Part shown: piece by piece, positions 1 through 9,239 of the stretch
How positions within the stretch are numbered: the first letter of the stretch is position 1
Layout of the letters: every line of letters begins with the position of its first letter
Source of the DNA: Mitsuaria sp. WAJ17
GTDB lineage: Bacteria > Pseudomonadota > Gammaproteobacteria > Burkholderiales > Burkholderiaceae_C
Reading direction: 5' to 3'
DNA length: 64,000 nucleotides
Assembly: GCF_014174515.1 (NCBI RefSeq)
Contig: NZ_JACJUG010000006.1
Coordinates: forward strand, 1-64,000
Made by a program: the position numbers and the translations under genes
The notes under the pieces: generated by a model
Told to the model about the DNA's origin: nothing
The model's input: the letters and a program-made list of their open reading frames with translations, nothing else
Database searches by the model: none

Positions 1-969
1 CCCAGCCGGCCCCTGGCCCGCGATCCCGCGCCGATGGCACCGCCGCCTGCCGTGCCGTCCGCCATGGCGAGGGCCACGAACACCGGCACGGCCCCGCACG
101 GGGATGCCGGCCAGCTGCCCCAGGCACCCGCCTGGTCCGCCCCCAGCGAGCGACCAGGCGACCGCCGCGAGCCCTTCTGGGAGGAGCCCTCCACGCCGGC
201 AATGCCCGTCGATACCCGGGAGGATCTGCCCGAGCCCAAGGGGATGAAGTTCGAGCCCTCCGAGGCGGCCTCGGGGCCCATCTTCGCCCGCTCTCCCGCA
301 TCACTCGAACCCCAGTCTTCAGCTGCTGCGGACTTGGGCCCTGACGTCGTGCTCTCGCCGCGTCTGCAGTCGGCCCAGGCTCAGGCGCAGGCATTGCAGG
401 AGCCCTCCCCTGCGCCCGCCAGCACCACGGCGGCCATGCCTGCCACGCCGTCCCGCAAGCCGGGCTTTTTGCGCCGCGCAGAAGGCGAGGCGCGCTGGCA
501 GCGTCCCGGGGTGCGCCTGGCCCTGGGGCTGGGCAGCCTGCTGCTGCTGCTGACGGCGGCCGCGCAGCTGACCTGGCATTACCGCGATGCCCTCTCCACG
601 CAGTCACCCCTGGCTCGTCAATGGCTGGGTGGCGTCTGCGAGAAGCTGGGCTGCGAGCTGCAGCCCTGGCGCCGGCTCGATGCCTTCAGTGTCGAGAGCA
701 CGGGCCTGTCGGAAGCCGCCAGCGGCAACCACTACAAGTTCAGCCTCAGCCTGCGCAACAAGAGCCCCTGGGAGCTGGCCACGCCCTGGGTCGAACTGAG
801 CCTCAACGACGGCAATGGCAAAGTGCTGATGAAAAAGGCCCTGAAGCCCGAGGACTTCGCCAATGGCCGCGCCAGCACGAGTGCCAACAGCGAGCAGGCC
901 CTGCAGCTGGTGTTCAGCACCGGCCGGCAGCGAGTCAACGGCTACACGGTCGAGATCTTCTATCCCTGA
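1..969 (+). CDS. DUF3426-type membrane protein, 5'-truncated by window edge
   Basis: The reading frame is open from base 1, so the true start lies outside the window; the first ATG seen is at 34. The visible part has a long Pro/Ala/Ser-rich linker of about 150 residues, one hydrophobic segment (LALGLGSLLLLLTAAAQL, near residue 165 counted from that ATG) and a C-terminal domain with a Cys pair (GVCEKLGCEL) ending in YTVEIFYP. This layout matches the DUF3426 family, whose full-length members begin with a small zinc ribbon (missing here). The C-terminal domain should lie on the periplasmic side of the inner membrane. Function is unknown. A terminator hairpin follows after about 150 bases. Confidence 0.8.
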   Translation, partial: PSRPLARDPAPMAPPPAVPSAMARATNTGTAPHGDAGQLPQAPAWSAPSERPGDRREPFWEEPSTPAMPVDTREDLPEPKGMKFEPSEAASGPIFARSPASLEPQSSAAADLGPDVVLSPRLQSAQAQAQALQEPSPAPASTTAAMPATPSRKPGFLRRAEGEARWQRPGVRLALGLGSLLLLLTAAAQLTWHYRDALSTQSPLARQWLGGVCEKLGCELQPWRRLDAFSVESTGLSEAASGNHYKFSLSLRNKSPWELATPWVELSLNDGNGKVLMKKALKPEDFANGRASTSANSEQALQLVFSTGRQRVNGYTVEIFYP

Positions 970-1113
970 GCGCGCTCGCGAGGTGCTCGCCGACCTGTCC
1001 TGCATGCCGTCGATTGACCCAGGCGCGCCTCCGCGCTGCTGCGGCCCGGCCCTGGCTTCAGCGCGGGCCCCATCACTCACGGCTGCACCCCAGCTCCCCG
1101 CGAGACAGGCATG

Positions 1114-1140
1114 AAAAAACCCGGCCGAGGCCGGGTTTTC
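1114..1140. terminator. Bidirectional intrinsic terminator
   Basis: Stem CCCGGC (1120-1125) pairs with GCCGGG (1130-1135) around a CGAG loop and is flanked by an A-tract on the left and a T-tract on the right. It can therefore end both the rightward DUF3426 gene and the leftward histone-like gene. Confidence 0.85.
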
Positions 1141-1184
1141 TGCTTTGATGGGGAGCACCCGAAGGTGCTCGCCCGGACTCAAGC

Positions 1185-1859
1185 TCAGGGCTTGTTGCCA
1201 GTCGGGAAGGGCCACGCGGCTTGCGGGCTCAGGGCCGTCTTGGCGGCCGGTGCTGCAGCAGGCTTGGCAGCGGCAGGAGCAGCTGCGGCCTTCTTGGCGG
1301 CAGGCTTCGCAGCCGGCTTCGCAGCGGGCTTCGCAGCCGGCTTCGCAGCCTTGGCAGCCGGCTTCGCAGCCTTGGCAGCCGGCTTCGCAGCCTTGGCGGC
1401 AGGCTTCGCAGCCTTGGCAGCGGGCTTTGCTGCCTTGGCAGCGGGCTTCGCAGCGGCCTTGGGAGCAGCCTTGATCGGCGGCTTCTTGGTCGCGGAGGCC
1501 TTCTTTGCCGGAGCAGCAGCCTTCTTGGCCGGAGCGGCCTTCTTCGCCGGAGCAGCAGCCTTCTTGGCCGGAGCGGCCTTCTTCGCCGGAGCAGCAGCCT
1601 TCTTGGCCGGAGCGGCCTTCTTTGCCGGAGCGGCAGCCTTCTTGGCCGGAGCGGCCTTCTTTGCCGGAGCGGCAGCCTTCTTGGCCGGAGCGGCCTTCTT
1701 TGCCGGAGCAGCAGCCTTCTTGGCCGGAGCGGCCTTCTTTGCCGGAGCAGCAGCCTTCTTGGCCGGAGCGGCCTTCTTTGCCGGAGCAGCAGCCTTCTTG
1801 GCCGGCGCTGCCTTCTTGGCGGTAGCGGCCTTCTTGGCCGTGGTCTTTGCAGTTGCCAT
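1185..1859 (-). CDS. Histone H1-like lysine/alanine-rich nucleoid protein
   Basis: This 224-residue protein consists almost entirely of Ala, Lys and Pro. The N-terminal half is built from about seven copies of a 13-residue unit of the type KKAAPAKKAAAPA; the C-terminal half repeats KPAAKAA. It is similar in composition to eukaryotic histone H1 tails and to bacterial H1-like proteins (AlgP, BpH1, Hc1), which bind DNA non-specifically and compact the nucleoid. The start at 1859 is preferred because AAGGAG lies just upstream; an in-frame ATG 18 bases earlier would include the ribosome binding site. The tail is less repetitive and ends in WPFPTGNKP. Repeat number probably varies between strains. 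Confidence 0.85.
   Translation of the reverse strand: MATAKTTAKKAATAKKAAPAKKAAAPAKKAAPAKKAAAPAKKAAPAKKAAAPAKKAAPAKKAAAPAKKAAPAKKAAAPAKKAAPAKKAAAPAKKAAPAKKAAAPAKKAAPAKKAAAPAKKASATKKPPIKAAPKAAAKPAAKAAKPAAKAAKPAAKAAKPAAKAAKPAAKAAKPAAKPAAKPAAKPAAKKAAAAPAAAKPAAAPAAKTALSPQAAWPFPTGNKP
1500..1806. repeat. 39-bp in-frame tandem repeats in histone-like gene
   Basis: About seven and a half copies of a 39-bp unit containing GCCGGAGCAGCAGCCTTC and GCCGGAGCGGCCTTCTT alternate across this stretch, keeping the frame because 39 is a multiple of 3. Copies differ only at silent or near-silent positions (TTC/TTT, GCA/GCG). Such arrays expand and contract by slippage or recombination. Confidence 0.85.
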
Positions 1860-2092
1860 GGTTTTCTCCTTGATCAAGTGAACAAAGCACTGCCTGCGGC
1901 GGACCGGTCCACCTCAGCGCAGCTATCCACCGCCCGAGAGTCGCTTTGGAGCAGCGCCACGGTACGGTGAATGGGGTCGCGATGCACCGCCGCGCTTTTC
2001 CGCGTCTGACGGTTCATTGGCATCGCTTGTCTTGATCTCATTGACGAGCACTCAAATCGGGAAGGACACAGGCCGCTGACCAGGCAGCCCGC

Positions 2093-3253
2093 TCAATCCC
2101 AGGACAGGGCGCCACCGGATTGGTATTCGATGACGCGGGTTTCGAAGAAGTTGCGTTCCTTCTTCAGGTCGATCATTTCGCTCATCCAGGGGAAGGGGTT
2201 CTCTTCATTGGGGAAGAGCTCCTCCAGCCCGATCTGGGTGGCACGACGGTTGGCGATGTAGCGCAGATAGCCCTTGAACATCGCGGCATTGAGGCCCAGC
2301 ACGCCACGCGGCATGGTGTCCTCGGCATAGCGGTACTCGAGCTCCACGGCCTTCAGGAACAGGGCCTTGATCTCGGCCTTGAACTCGGGCGTCCAGAGCT
2401 GCGGGTTCTCGAGCTTGATCTGGTTGATCAGGTCGATACCGAAATTGCAGTGCATGGACTCGTCGCGCAGGATGTACTGGTACTGCTCGGCGGCACCGGT
2501 CATCTTGTTCTGGCGACCCATGGCCAGGATCTGGGTGAAGCCCACGTAGAAGAACAGCCCTTCCATCAGGCAGGCGAAGACGATCAGTGACTTCAGCAGC
2601 GTCTGATCGGCAGCCAGCGTGCCCGTGTGGAAGTTCGGGTCCATGATCGCGTCAATGAAGGGGATCAGGAACTCGTCCTTGTCACGGATGGAGGCCACCT
2701 CGTGATAGGCATTGAAGATCTCGCTCTCGTCGAGGCCCAGGGACTCGACGATGTACTGGTAGGCATGCGTGTGGATCGCTTCCTCGAAGGCCTGGCGCAG
2801 CAGGAACTGGCGGCACTCGGGGGCCGTGATGTGGCGGTAGGTGCCCAGGACGATGTTGTTGGCGGCCAGGGAATCAGCCGTCACGAAGAAGCCCAGGTTG
2901 CGCTTGATGATGCGGCGCTCGTCCTCGCTCAGGCCGTTGGGATCCTTCCAGAGGGCGATGTCGCGGGACATGTTCACTTCCTGCGGCATCCAGTGGTTGG
3001 CGCAGGTGGCGAGGTACTTGTCCCAGGCCCACTTGTACTTGAAGGGCACCAGTTGGTTGACGTCGGTCTGGCCGTTGATGATGCGCTTGTCGGCGATGTT
3101 GACGCGGCGCTCGCTGGCTGCGGCGGGGGCGGAAGCAGAAGCCGGCGGCGTCGCTGCCGCCACGGCCTTTTGCAGGCCGCTGGAGTGGGTGGCGCTCAGG
3201 CCATGATTCGAGGCGCTAGGCGCGGGCTTACGGTCTTCTTCCCAAACCAACAT
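2093..3253 (-). CDS. nrdB: Ribonucleoside-diphosphate reductase, beta subunit (class Ia)
   Basis: This is the small subunit of class Ia ribonucleotide reductase, which holds the diferric-tyrosyl radical used to reduce ribonucleotides. The 386-residue protein shows the family signatures: [14 protein letters not shown] (iron ligands Glu and His), [10 protein letters not shown], and [10 protein letters not shown] with further iron ligands. The first 45 or so residues are a variable Ala/Pro/Ser-rich leader before [19 protein letters not shown], as in other Burkholderiales NrdB. AGGAAG lies before the ATG. It follows nrdA on the same strand after a 263-bp gap, so it may be read from nrdA and also from its own promoter. 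Confidence 0.97.
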   Translation of the reverse strand: MLVWEEDRKPAPSASNHGLSATHSSGLQKAVAAATPPASASAPAAASERRVNIADKRIINGQTDVNQLVPFKYKWAWDKYLATCANHWMPQEVNMSRDIALWKDPNGLSEDERRIIKRNLGFFVTADSLAANNIVLGTYRHITAPECRQFLLRQAFEEAIHTHAYQYIVESLGLDESEIFNAYHEVASIRDKDEFLIPFIDAIMDPNFHTGTLAADQTLLKSLIVFACLMEGLFFYVGFTQILAMGRQNKMTGAAEQYQYILRDESMHCNFGIDLINQIKLENPQLWTPEFKAEIKALFLKAVELEYRYAEDTMPRGVLGLNAAMFKGYLRYIANRRATQIGLEELFPNEENPFPWMSEMIDLKKERNFFETRVIEYQSGGALSWD

Positions 3254-3274
3254 GGTGGACTTCCTATCTTGCGG

Positions 3275-3304
3275 ATTATCGGAGTGTTGTGTCTAAAACA
3301 CCAA
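3275..3304 (-). promoter_or_regulatory. Possible nrdB promoter
   Basis: On the minus strand, TTGGTG (3299-3304) and GATAAT (3275-3280) are separated by 18 bases and lie just upstream of nrdB. The match to sigma-70 is fair. The rest of the 263-bp nrdA-nrdB gap has no gene; no clear NrdR box pair was found there. Confidence 0.4.
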
Positions 3305-3516
3305 GGACTTCTTGACAGCGACACAAATGCGCTGTTGCTGGACCGCATCGCTAACGCCGCAAATGTGCGTGACTATTTCAGCCCGCGGCGGCGCGCGATG
3401 GCGCCGAAGTCCTGTGCTGAAGCATTCACGGATGCCCGCCGAACGCGGGCAGCGATGAACGCTCGCTTCTGAATGCGACCGCGACGGACGTCGCCGGCGC
3501 GGTCTTGCTGCAAGCC

Positions 3517-6444
3517 TTACTGGCAGGCCTCGCAGTCGGGGTTGTCGATGGAGCAGAACTTGATGTCGGTGGCCGGGGTGCTGTCCACCTCGACCGCCGG
3601 CGCGGTCTGCACGGCGGGGGCCGCGGCCACCGGGGCGGCATTCATGCCCGACATGCCCCCCGGCACCGCATTGAGCTGGCCTGCCTTGCTGACCGTGCTC
3701 TTCTCAGCGTGCGTGGCGCCGATCGTGCGCAGGTAGTAGGTGGTCTTGAGGCCACGCTGCCAGGCCAGCTTGTAGGTCTCGTCCAGCTTCTTGCCGGAGG
3801 CACCGGCCATGTAGATGTTCAGGCTCTGCGCCTGGTCGATCCACTTCTGGCGGCGCGAGGCAGCCTCGACCAGCCACTGCGGCTCCACCTCGAAGGCGGT
3901 GGCGTACAGGGCCTTGAGCTCTTCGGGCACGCGGTCGATGCGGCGCAGCGAACCGTCGAAGTGCTTCAGGTCCATGACCATCACGTCGTCCCACAGGCCC
4001 AGTTGCTTGAGGTCGCGCACCAGGGACTCGTTGATCACCGTGAACTCGCCGGACAGGTTGGACTTCACCGAGAGGTTGCCGAAGCAGGGCTCGATCGAGG
4101 CGTCCACGCCGATGATGTTGGAGATGGTCGCGGTCGGGGCGATGGCCACGCAGTTGCTGTTGCGCATGCCGTAGGTGGCGATGCGCTGGCGCAGGCTGTC
4201 CCAGTCCATGGACGAGGAACGGTCGACCTCGACATAGCCGCCGCGCTCCTGCAGCAGCAGGTCCAGGGAGTCGATCGGCAGGATGCCGCGGTCCCACAGC
4301 GAGCCGCGGTAGCTGCTGTAGCGGCCGCGCTCCTCGGCCAGTTCGGTCGAGGCCCAGTAGGCGTAGTAGCAGATGGCTTCCATCGAGCGGTCGGCGAACT
4401 CCACGGCTTCGGCGGAGGCATAGGGCGTGCGCAGCGCATACAGCGCGTCCTGGAAGCCCATCAGGCCCAGGCCCACGGGGCGGTGGCGCAGGTTGGAGTC
4501 GCGCGCCTTCTTGACGGCGTAGTAGTTGATGTCGATGACGTTGTCCAGCATGCGCATGGCCGTGCGGACGGTCATCTTCAGCTTGTCGTGGTCGATGACC
4601 TTCTTGCCATCCGGGCCGTCCTTCAGATGCTGGACCAGGTTGACCGAGCCCAGATTGCACACGGCGATCTCGCTGTCATTGGTGTTCAGCGTGATCTCGG
4701 TGCAGAGGTTGGACGAGTGCACCACGCCCACGTGCTGCTGCGGCGAGCGCACATTGCAGGCGTCCTTGAAGGTGATCCAGGGGTGGCCGGTCTCGAACAG
4801 CATCGAGAGCATCTTGCGCCACAGGTCCTTGGCGGGCATGCGCTTGAAGAGCTTGATCTCGCCGCGGTCCGCCTTGGCCTCGTACTCGACGTAGGCCTTC
4901 TCGAAGGCCTGGCCGAAGAGGTCGTGCAGGTCCGGGCAGGTGGAGGGGCTGAACAGGGTCCAGTCACCGCCTTCCACGACACGGCGCATGAACAGATCGG
5001 GGATCCAGTTCGCGGTGTTCATGTCGTGGGTGCGGCGGCGGTCATCGCCGGTGTTCTTGCGCAGCTCCAGGAACTCCTCGATGTCCAGGTGCCAGGACTC
5101 CAGGTAGGCGCAGACAGCGCCCTTGCGCTTGCCGCCCTGGTTGACGGCCACTGCCGTGTCGTTGACCACCTTGAGGAAGGGCACGACGCCTTGCGACTTG
5201 CCGTTGGTGCCCTTGATGTGCGAGCCCAGGGCGCGCACGGGGGTCCAGTCATTGCCCAGGCCGCCGGCGAACTTGGACAGCAGCGCGTTTTCCTTCAGGG
5301 CCTCGTAGATGCCGTCGAGGTCGTCAGCGACGGTCGTCAGGTAGCAGCTGGAGAGCTGCGAGCGGCGGGTACCCGAGTTGAACAGCGTGGGCGTGGAGCT
5401 CATGAAGTCGAAGCTCGACAGCACTTCATAGAACTCGATGGCGCGCGTCTCGCGGTCGATCTCGTTCAGCGCCAGGCCCATGGCCACGCGCATGAAGAAG
5501 GCCTGGGGCATCTCGATGCGCTTGCCCTCGGTGTGCAGGAAGTAGCGGTCGAACAGGGTCTGCAGGCCCAGGTAGTCGAACTGGAAGTCGCGCTCGGCCT
5601 TCAAGGCGGCGCCCAACTTGGCGAGGTCGTACTGACCCAGCTTCTCGTCCAGCAGCTCGGCCTGGATGCCCTTCTTGATGAACTGCGGGAAGTAGTCGGC
5701 GTAGCGCGTCTGCATCTCGGCCTGCGTCACTTCCTCGCCCAGGATCTCCTTGCGGATGGTGTGCATCAGCAGGCGGGCGGTGGCGCGGGTGTAGCCGGGG
5801 TCCTTCTCGATCAGGGTGCGCGAGGCCAGAATGGCGGCCTTGTAGACCTCATCGATCGGCACGCCGTCGTACAGATTGCGCTTGGTCTCGGCCAGGATGG
5901 GCTCGGGCTTGACGTCAGCGCCCAGGTCTTCGCAACTGGAACGGATCAGGGCGGTGAGCTGGCCCAGATCCAGGGGCACGCGGAGGCCGCCGTCGGTGAC
6001 CATCAGGGTCGTTTCGGGCGCGGCTGCCTGGGCCACCTCGCCCTGGCGCAGGCGCTCCTGGGAGCGGCGCTCGCGGTACAGCACATAGGCACGGGCCACT
6101 TCATGATGGCCGCCACGCATCAGGCCCAGCTCGACCTGGTCCTGCACATCTTCAATATGGAAGGTGCCACCGCTGGGGCGCGAGCGCAGCAGGGCGCGCA
6201 CCACGGCCTCGGTCAAGGCGTCCACCGTCTCGCGCACGCTGGCCGAAGCTGCGCCGCTGGTGCCATGCACGGCCAGGAAGGCCTTCATCAGCGCGATGGC
6301 AATCTTGCTGGGCTCGAAGGACACCACAGCACCATTGCGGCGGATGATCTGGTAAGCCTGGAAGGCCGACTGACGAGGCGTGTCAGCGGTGGCAGCGTGG
6401 GCCACGGCGCCTTCGGCGAGCGTGCTGGCGACAACGGTTTGCAT
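3517..6444 (-). CDS. nrdA: Ribonucleoside-diphosphate reductase, alpha subunit (class Ia)
   Basis: This is the catalytic large subunit of ribonucleotide reductase, 975 residues from the ATG at 6444 (MQTVVAST; AAGGA upstream). It is much longer than E. coli NrdA because the N-terminus carries two regulatory ATP-cone-like units: one around IIRRNGAVVSFEPSKIA (about residues 35-130) and one around LRVPLDLGQLTALIRSSC (about 150-240). The catalytic barrel follows, with the active-site NLCTEI, PTATISNI and the radical-transfer region. The C-terminus ends DNPDCEACQ, the mobile CxxC pair that re-reduces the active site through thioredoxin or glutaredoxin. It acts as a complex with NrdB. Expression is probably controlled by the NrdR boxes upstream. 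Confidence 0.97.
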   Translation of the reverse strand: MQTVVASTLAEGAVAHAATADTPRQSAFQAYQIIRRNGAVVSFEPSKIAIALMKAFLAVHGTSGAASASVRETVDALTEAVVRALLRSRPSGGTFHIEDVQDQVELGLMRGGHHEVARAYVLYRERRSQERLRQGEVAQAAAPETTLMVTDGGLRVPLDLGQLTALIRSSCEDLGADVKPEPILAETKRNLYDGVPIDEVYKAAILASRTLIEKDPGYTRATARLLMHTIRKEILGEEVTQAEMQTRYADYFPQFIKKGIQAELLDEKLGQYDLAKLGAALKAERDFQFDYLGLQTLFDRYFLHTEGKRIEMPQAFFMRVAMGLALNEIDRETRAIEFYEVLSSFDFMSSTPTLFNSGTRRSQLSSCYLTTVADDLDGIYEALKENALLSKFAGGLGNDWTPVRALGSHIKGTNGKSQGVVPFLKVVNDTAVAVNQGGKRKGAVCAYLESWHLDIEEFLELRKNTGDDRRRTHDMNTANWIPDLFMRRVVEGGDWTLFSPSTCPDLHDLFGQAFEKAYVEYEAKADRGEIKLFKRMPAKDLWRKMLSMLFETGHPWITFKDACNVRSPQQHVGVVHSSNLCTEITLNTNDSEIAVCNLGSVNLVQHLKDGPDGKKVIDHDKLKMTVRTAMRMLDNVIDINYYAVKKARDSNLRHRPVGLGLMGFQDALYALRTPYASAEAVEFADRSMEAICYYAYWASTELAEERGRYSSYRGSLWDRGILPIDSLDLLLQERGGYVEVDRSSSMDWDSLRQRIATYGMRNSNCVAIAPTATISNIIGVDASIEPCFGNLSVKSNLSGEFTVINESLVRDLKQLGLWDDVMVMDLKHFDGSLRRIDRVPEELKALYATAFEVEPQWLVEAASRRQKWIDQAQSLNIYMAGASGKKLDETYKLAWQRGLKTTYYLRTIGATHAEKSTVSKAGQLNAVPGGMSGMNAAPVAAAPAVQTAPAVEVDSTPATDIKFCSIDNPDCEACQ

Positions 6445-6795
6445 GAAGAGTCCTTGTCTGGAAATCGTTACTGCAGAGAACAAAAAGCCCGGGCCCGCCT
6501 CAGCGTTCCCAAGATTCTTTTTTTGGTTTGGATGGCTCACGCCCAGATGCCGACAGCTGCGTCACGACGGGCCGGCTCATGCAGCCGGTATGCCCGCCCT
6601 GCCGCCGCTGGCGACTGGGCTCCACTGCGCTTTCCGTTCCGGCCGATGCCATGCGGAGCGAACTCCGGCGGCATCCTGCGAACCCTGGTGTGAAGTCCCC
6701 GAGGCCGGCTTCCCAGGAAGCGGCGACGAAGGTTGGCAGGGCTTGAACGCGAGGCATCTCAGTGGTTTGCCAAGTCAGCAGGATAGCATGAAAGA
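6445..6795 (-). other. Long untranslated leader of nrdA
   Basis: About 350 bases lie between the nrdA promoter and its start codon. No convincing gene is seen in any frame. The leader is GC-rich with several short complementary stretches. I looked for a cobalamin riboswitch core (B12 box) and did not find a convincing one. Confidence 0.5.
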
Positions 6796-6842
6796 ACACT
6801 ATATCTAGGGCACCCACCCTCTTCAAGCACTACCGATAGCGT
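6796..6842 (-). promoter_or_regulatory. nrdA promoter with tandem NrdR boxes
   Basis: Two 16-bp boxes, ACACTATATCTAGGGC (6796-6811) and GCACTACCGATAGCGT (6827-6842), fit the NrdR consensus (ACAC-W-ATAT-W-GTGT style palindrome). They are exactly 31 bp apart start to start, the three-turn spacing expected for NrdR. On the minus strand a sigma-70 promoter is embedded: TTGAAG (6821-6826), 17-bp spacer, TATAGT (6798-6803). NrdR bound with (d)ATP would therefore cover the promoter and repress ribonucleotide reductase. The nrdR gene is not in this window. Confidence 0.85.
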
Positions 6843-7141
6843 CCTACCCCCATTGACCAGGCCGGCGCAAATGACTAAGCGGGCCCTCCGGAAAAGGGCA
6901 CCCACAGGCCCCGAAAAAGCCTGGATCGGCGCACAGGCCCCATGAACAGGGACCTCGCGGACGCAGACCCAGCAATGGCGCGGGCTCGCAGGGCGATTCG
7001 GGCCCCGGGCCCGCATGGGATCGCGATGCCGGAGGCGGCTGAAACAGGGGCTGGGGTCAGGCCTTGCCGGATCGACGGGGGCAGGCTTTCCGTCAATCGG
7101 GGCGCAGGCCGAACGGCTATCCCTTGTGCAAGGGACAGTGG
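6843..7141. other. Intergenic region, no gene seen
   Basis: This stretch between the nrdA promoter and the end of ampD has no supported gene. A hairpin TCCCTT-GTGC-AAGGGA (7120-7135) lies just after the ampD stop codon and may help end the pilS-pilR-ampD transcript, although there is no strong T-tract. Confidence 0.5.
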
Positions 7142-7720
7142 CTAAACAAACGGAAACAGCTCGGCCGCCCAGCCCAGGTCCTGGCGCAGGCGCAGCCAGT
7201 CAAAACCCGACCCCGGATCCGCCTTTCGCCCCGGCGCGATGTGCTCGTGGCCCACGACGGCCACCAGCGGGTAGCGCTCGCGCAGCTGCGGCAGCAAGTG
7301 GCCCAGGGCCAGGTATTGCCGCTCATCGAAGACCCCGCCTTCCACGCCTTCCAGCTCGATGCCGATGGAAAAGTCGTTGCAGCGCTCGCGCCCCCGGAAG
7401 CTGGATGCCCCCGCATGCCAGGCCCGCTCATCGGTGCTGACGAACTGCAGCAGCTCGCCATCGCGCCGGATCAGGAAATGCGCCGAGACCTCCAGGCCGC
7501 GCAGGGCCTCGAAGCTAGGATGGGCGGCGCAGTCCAGGCAGTTGGTGAACAGCGCCTCGATCTCCGGGCCCCCGAACACGCCGGGCGGCAGGCTGATGGA
7601 ATGCAGCACCAGCAGACTGGGCCGCTCGGCCCCGGGGCGCGGCCCGAAGTTGGGCGAGGGCACCGCACGGGCCCAGCTCAGCCAGCCCGCGTCCCAGCCC
7701 GGCCGCTCAGGCGCCGTCAC
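7142..7720 (-). CDS. ampD: 1,6-anhydro-N-acetylmuramyl-L-alanine amidase
   Basis: AmpD is a cytoplasmic zinc amidase that removes the peptide from anhydro-muropeptides during cell-wall recycling; loss of it often derepresses AmpC beta-lactamases where these exist. The 192-residue reading has family motifs: LVLHSISLPPGVFGG (zinc His), SAHFLIRRDGELLQFV, AWHAGASSFRGRERCND, SIGIELEG, and VVGHEHIAPGRKADPG with the second His and the Lys/Asp catalytic region. No ATG is available near the N-terminus; GTG at 7720, overlapping the end of pilR by 14 bases, is the best start, with another GTG at 7729. It is co-directional with pilS and pilR, the usual Burkholderiales order. Confidence 0.9.
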   Translation of the reverse strand: MTAPERPGWDAGWLSWARAVPSPNFGPRPGAERPSLLVLHSISLPPGVFGGPEIEALFTNCLDCAAHPSFEALRGLEVSAHFLIRRDGELLQFVSTDERAWHAGASSFRGRERCNDFSIGIELEGVEGGVFDERQYLALGHLLPQLRERYPLVAVVGHEHIAPGRKADPGSGFDWLRLRQDLGWAAELFPFV

Positions 7721-9239
7721 CGCCCTCACCCACGCTGATCTGCAGACGGGCCATGCGATAGCGCATCTGCCGCAGCGAGAGGCCGAGGCTGGCGCCAGCG
7801 GCCGTGCGGTTGTTACGGTGCTGCTCCAGCGCCCGCACGAGGATGTCGCGCTCCACCGCATCGAGGTAGGCCGCCAGGTCGGAGGGCAGCGGCGCCTCGT
7901 GCAGCCCCGGCAGTTGCCGGGTGATGGCGCTGGGGTCGAGGTCAATCTCCACATCCACGGCCGGCTCGCCGGACTCGAGGTCCTGGTCGGGCAAGTCCAG
8001 CTCGTCGGCATGGATCCATTCGCCGCCGGACAGAGCCACCGCGCGGTGGAGGATGTTCTCCAGCTCTCGCACATTGCCGGGGAAGCTGTAGCGGCGCAGC
8101 TGCTGCATGGCGTCGGCGTCCAGCTGCGGAGCCGGGCTGACGCCAGCATCCTGTGCGATGCGGCGCAGCACGCGCGAGGCGATGGCCCCCAGGTCTTCGA
8201 TGCGCTCGCGCAGCGGCGGCACGCGGATCTGGATCACATTGAGGCGGTAGAACAGATCCTGGCGGAAACGCCCGGCGCCCACCTCGCTGGCCAGGTCCTT
8301 GTGCGTGGCGCTGAGGATGCGCACATTGACCGGCAGCTCGCTCACCGCGCCCACCGGCCGGACCGAGCGCTCCTGGATGGCCCGCAGCAGCTTGGACTGC
8401 ATGGCCAGGGGCAGGTCGCCGATCTCGTCCAGGAACAGGGTGCCGCCATGCGCGGCTTGGAAGAAGCCCTCGCGGTCCTCATTGGCCCCTGTGAAGGCGC
8501 CCTTGCGATAGCCGAAGAACTCGGCCTCCAGCAACTGCTCGGGGATGGCGCCACAGTTGACGGCGATGAACTTCTCGCCCGCCCGCGAGCCCGCCTCATG
8601 GATGGAGCGGGCGACCAGCTCCTTGCCGGTGCCCGACTCGCCCTGCAGCAGGACCGGGGCCATGCTGCGCGCGACCTTCTCGATCAGGTCGCGCACCTGC
8701 TGCATGGCCACGGAATCGCCGGCCAGGCGCTCAGCCACCCGCCGCGGGGTCACGGCTTCCGCGCGCGGCTTGGCGGGCGCAGGCGGCAGCGTGGCCTGGG
8801 GCGATTCGGCGCCACCACGCTCGGAGGGCAGGCGCGAAGGCACGACCGAAGGCGGCTGCTGCGGCACGCGCCCCAGCGCAGAGGCCACGACCATGCGGAA
8901 CTGGCGCAGGTCGACGGGCTTGGTGAGGTAGTCAAAGGCGCCCGCCTTCAGCGCCTCAACCGCGTTCTCCGAGGAGCCGAAGGCGGTGATCACGATGGCC
9001 TTTTCGCGCCGACCCTGGGCCTCCAGCCAGGCCAGCACGTCCAGGCCGCTGCCGTCAGGCAGGCGCATGTCGGTGATGACGGCGCTGTAGCGGCGCAGCT
9101 GCAGGCGTTGCAGGGCCTCCTCCACCGAGCCGGCGGTCTCCAGCTCATAGCCCTCGCGAACCAGGGTCAGTTCGTAAAGGGTGCGCAGGTCCGGCTCGTC
9201 GTCGATGACCAGGAGGCTGTAGGGTGTGGAAGCGCTCAT
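7707..9239 (-). CDS. pilR: Sigma-54-dependent response regulator of type IV pili, PilR
   Basis: This 510-residue NtrC-family activator has an N-terminal receiver (VIDDEPDLRTL, phospho-Asp in VITDMRLPDGSG, Lys in TKPVDLRQF). A long Pro/Ala linker leads to a central AAA+ domain with Walker A GESGTGKE, the sigma-54 contact loop GAFTGAN, Walker B GGTLFLDEIGDLP and arginine-finger region FRQDLFYRLNV. A C-terminal Fis-type helix-turn-helix ends it (NNRTAAGASLGLSLRQMRYR). In pseudomonads and relatives PilR activates sigma-54 promoters of pilin genes. Its partner kinase pilS is directly upstream and overlaps by 4 bases. pilB, pilC and pilD are in the same window, about 45 kb away. Confidence 0.92.
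   Translation of the reverse strand: MSASTPYSLLVIDDEPDLRTLYELTLVREGYELETAGSVEEALQRLQLRRYSAVITDMRLPDGSGLDVLAWLEAQGRREKAIVITAFGSSENAVEALKAGAFDYLTKPVDLRQFRMVVASALGRVPQQPPSVVPSRLPSERGGAESPQATLPPAPAKPRAEAVTPRRVAERLAGDSVAMQQVRDLIEKVARSMAPVLLQGESGTGKELVARSIHEAGSRAGEKFIAVNCGAIPEQLLEAEFFGYRKGAFTGANEDREGFFQAAHGGTLFLDEIGDLPLAMQSKLLRAIQERSVRPVGAVSELPVNVRILSATHKDLASEVGAGRFRQDLFYRLNVIQIRVPPLRERIEDLGAIASRVLRRIAQDAGVSPAPQLDADAMQQLRRYSFPGNVRELENILHRAVALSGGEWIHADELDLPDQDLESGEPAVDVEIDLDPSAITRQLPGLHEAPLPSDLAAYLDAVERDILVRALEQHRNNRTAAGASLGLSLRQMRYRMARLQISVGEGGDGA

Noticed and set aside
3505..6693. Large open frame of more than 1000 codons on the plus strand
   Set aside because: It is the antisense shadow of nrdA in GC-rich sequence and has no recognisable domain.
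6445..6795. Cobalamin riboswitch in the nrdA leader
   Set aside because: The leader is long and structured, but I found no B12-box core or the paired elements around it.
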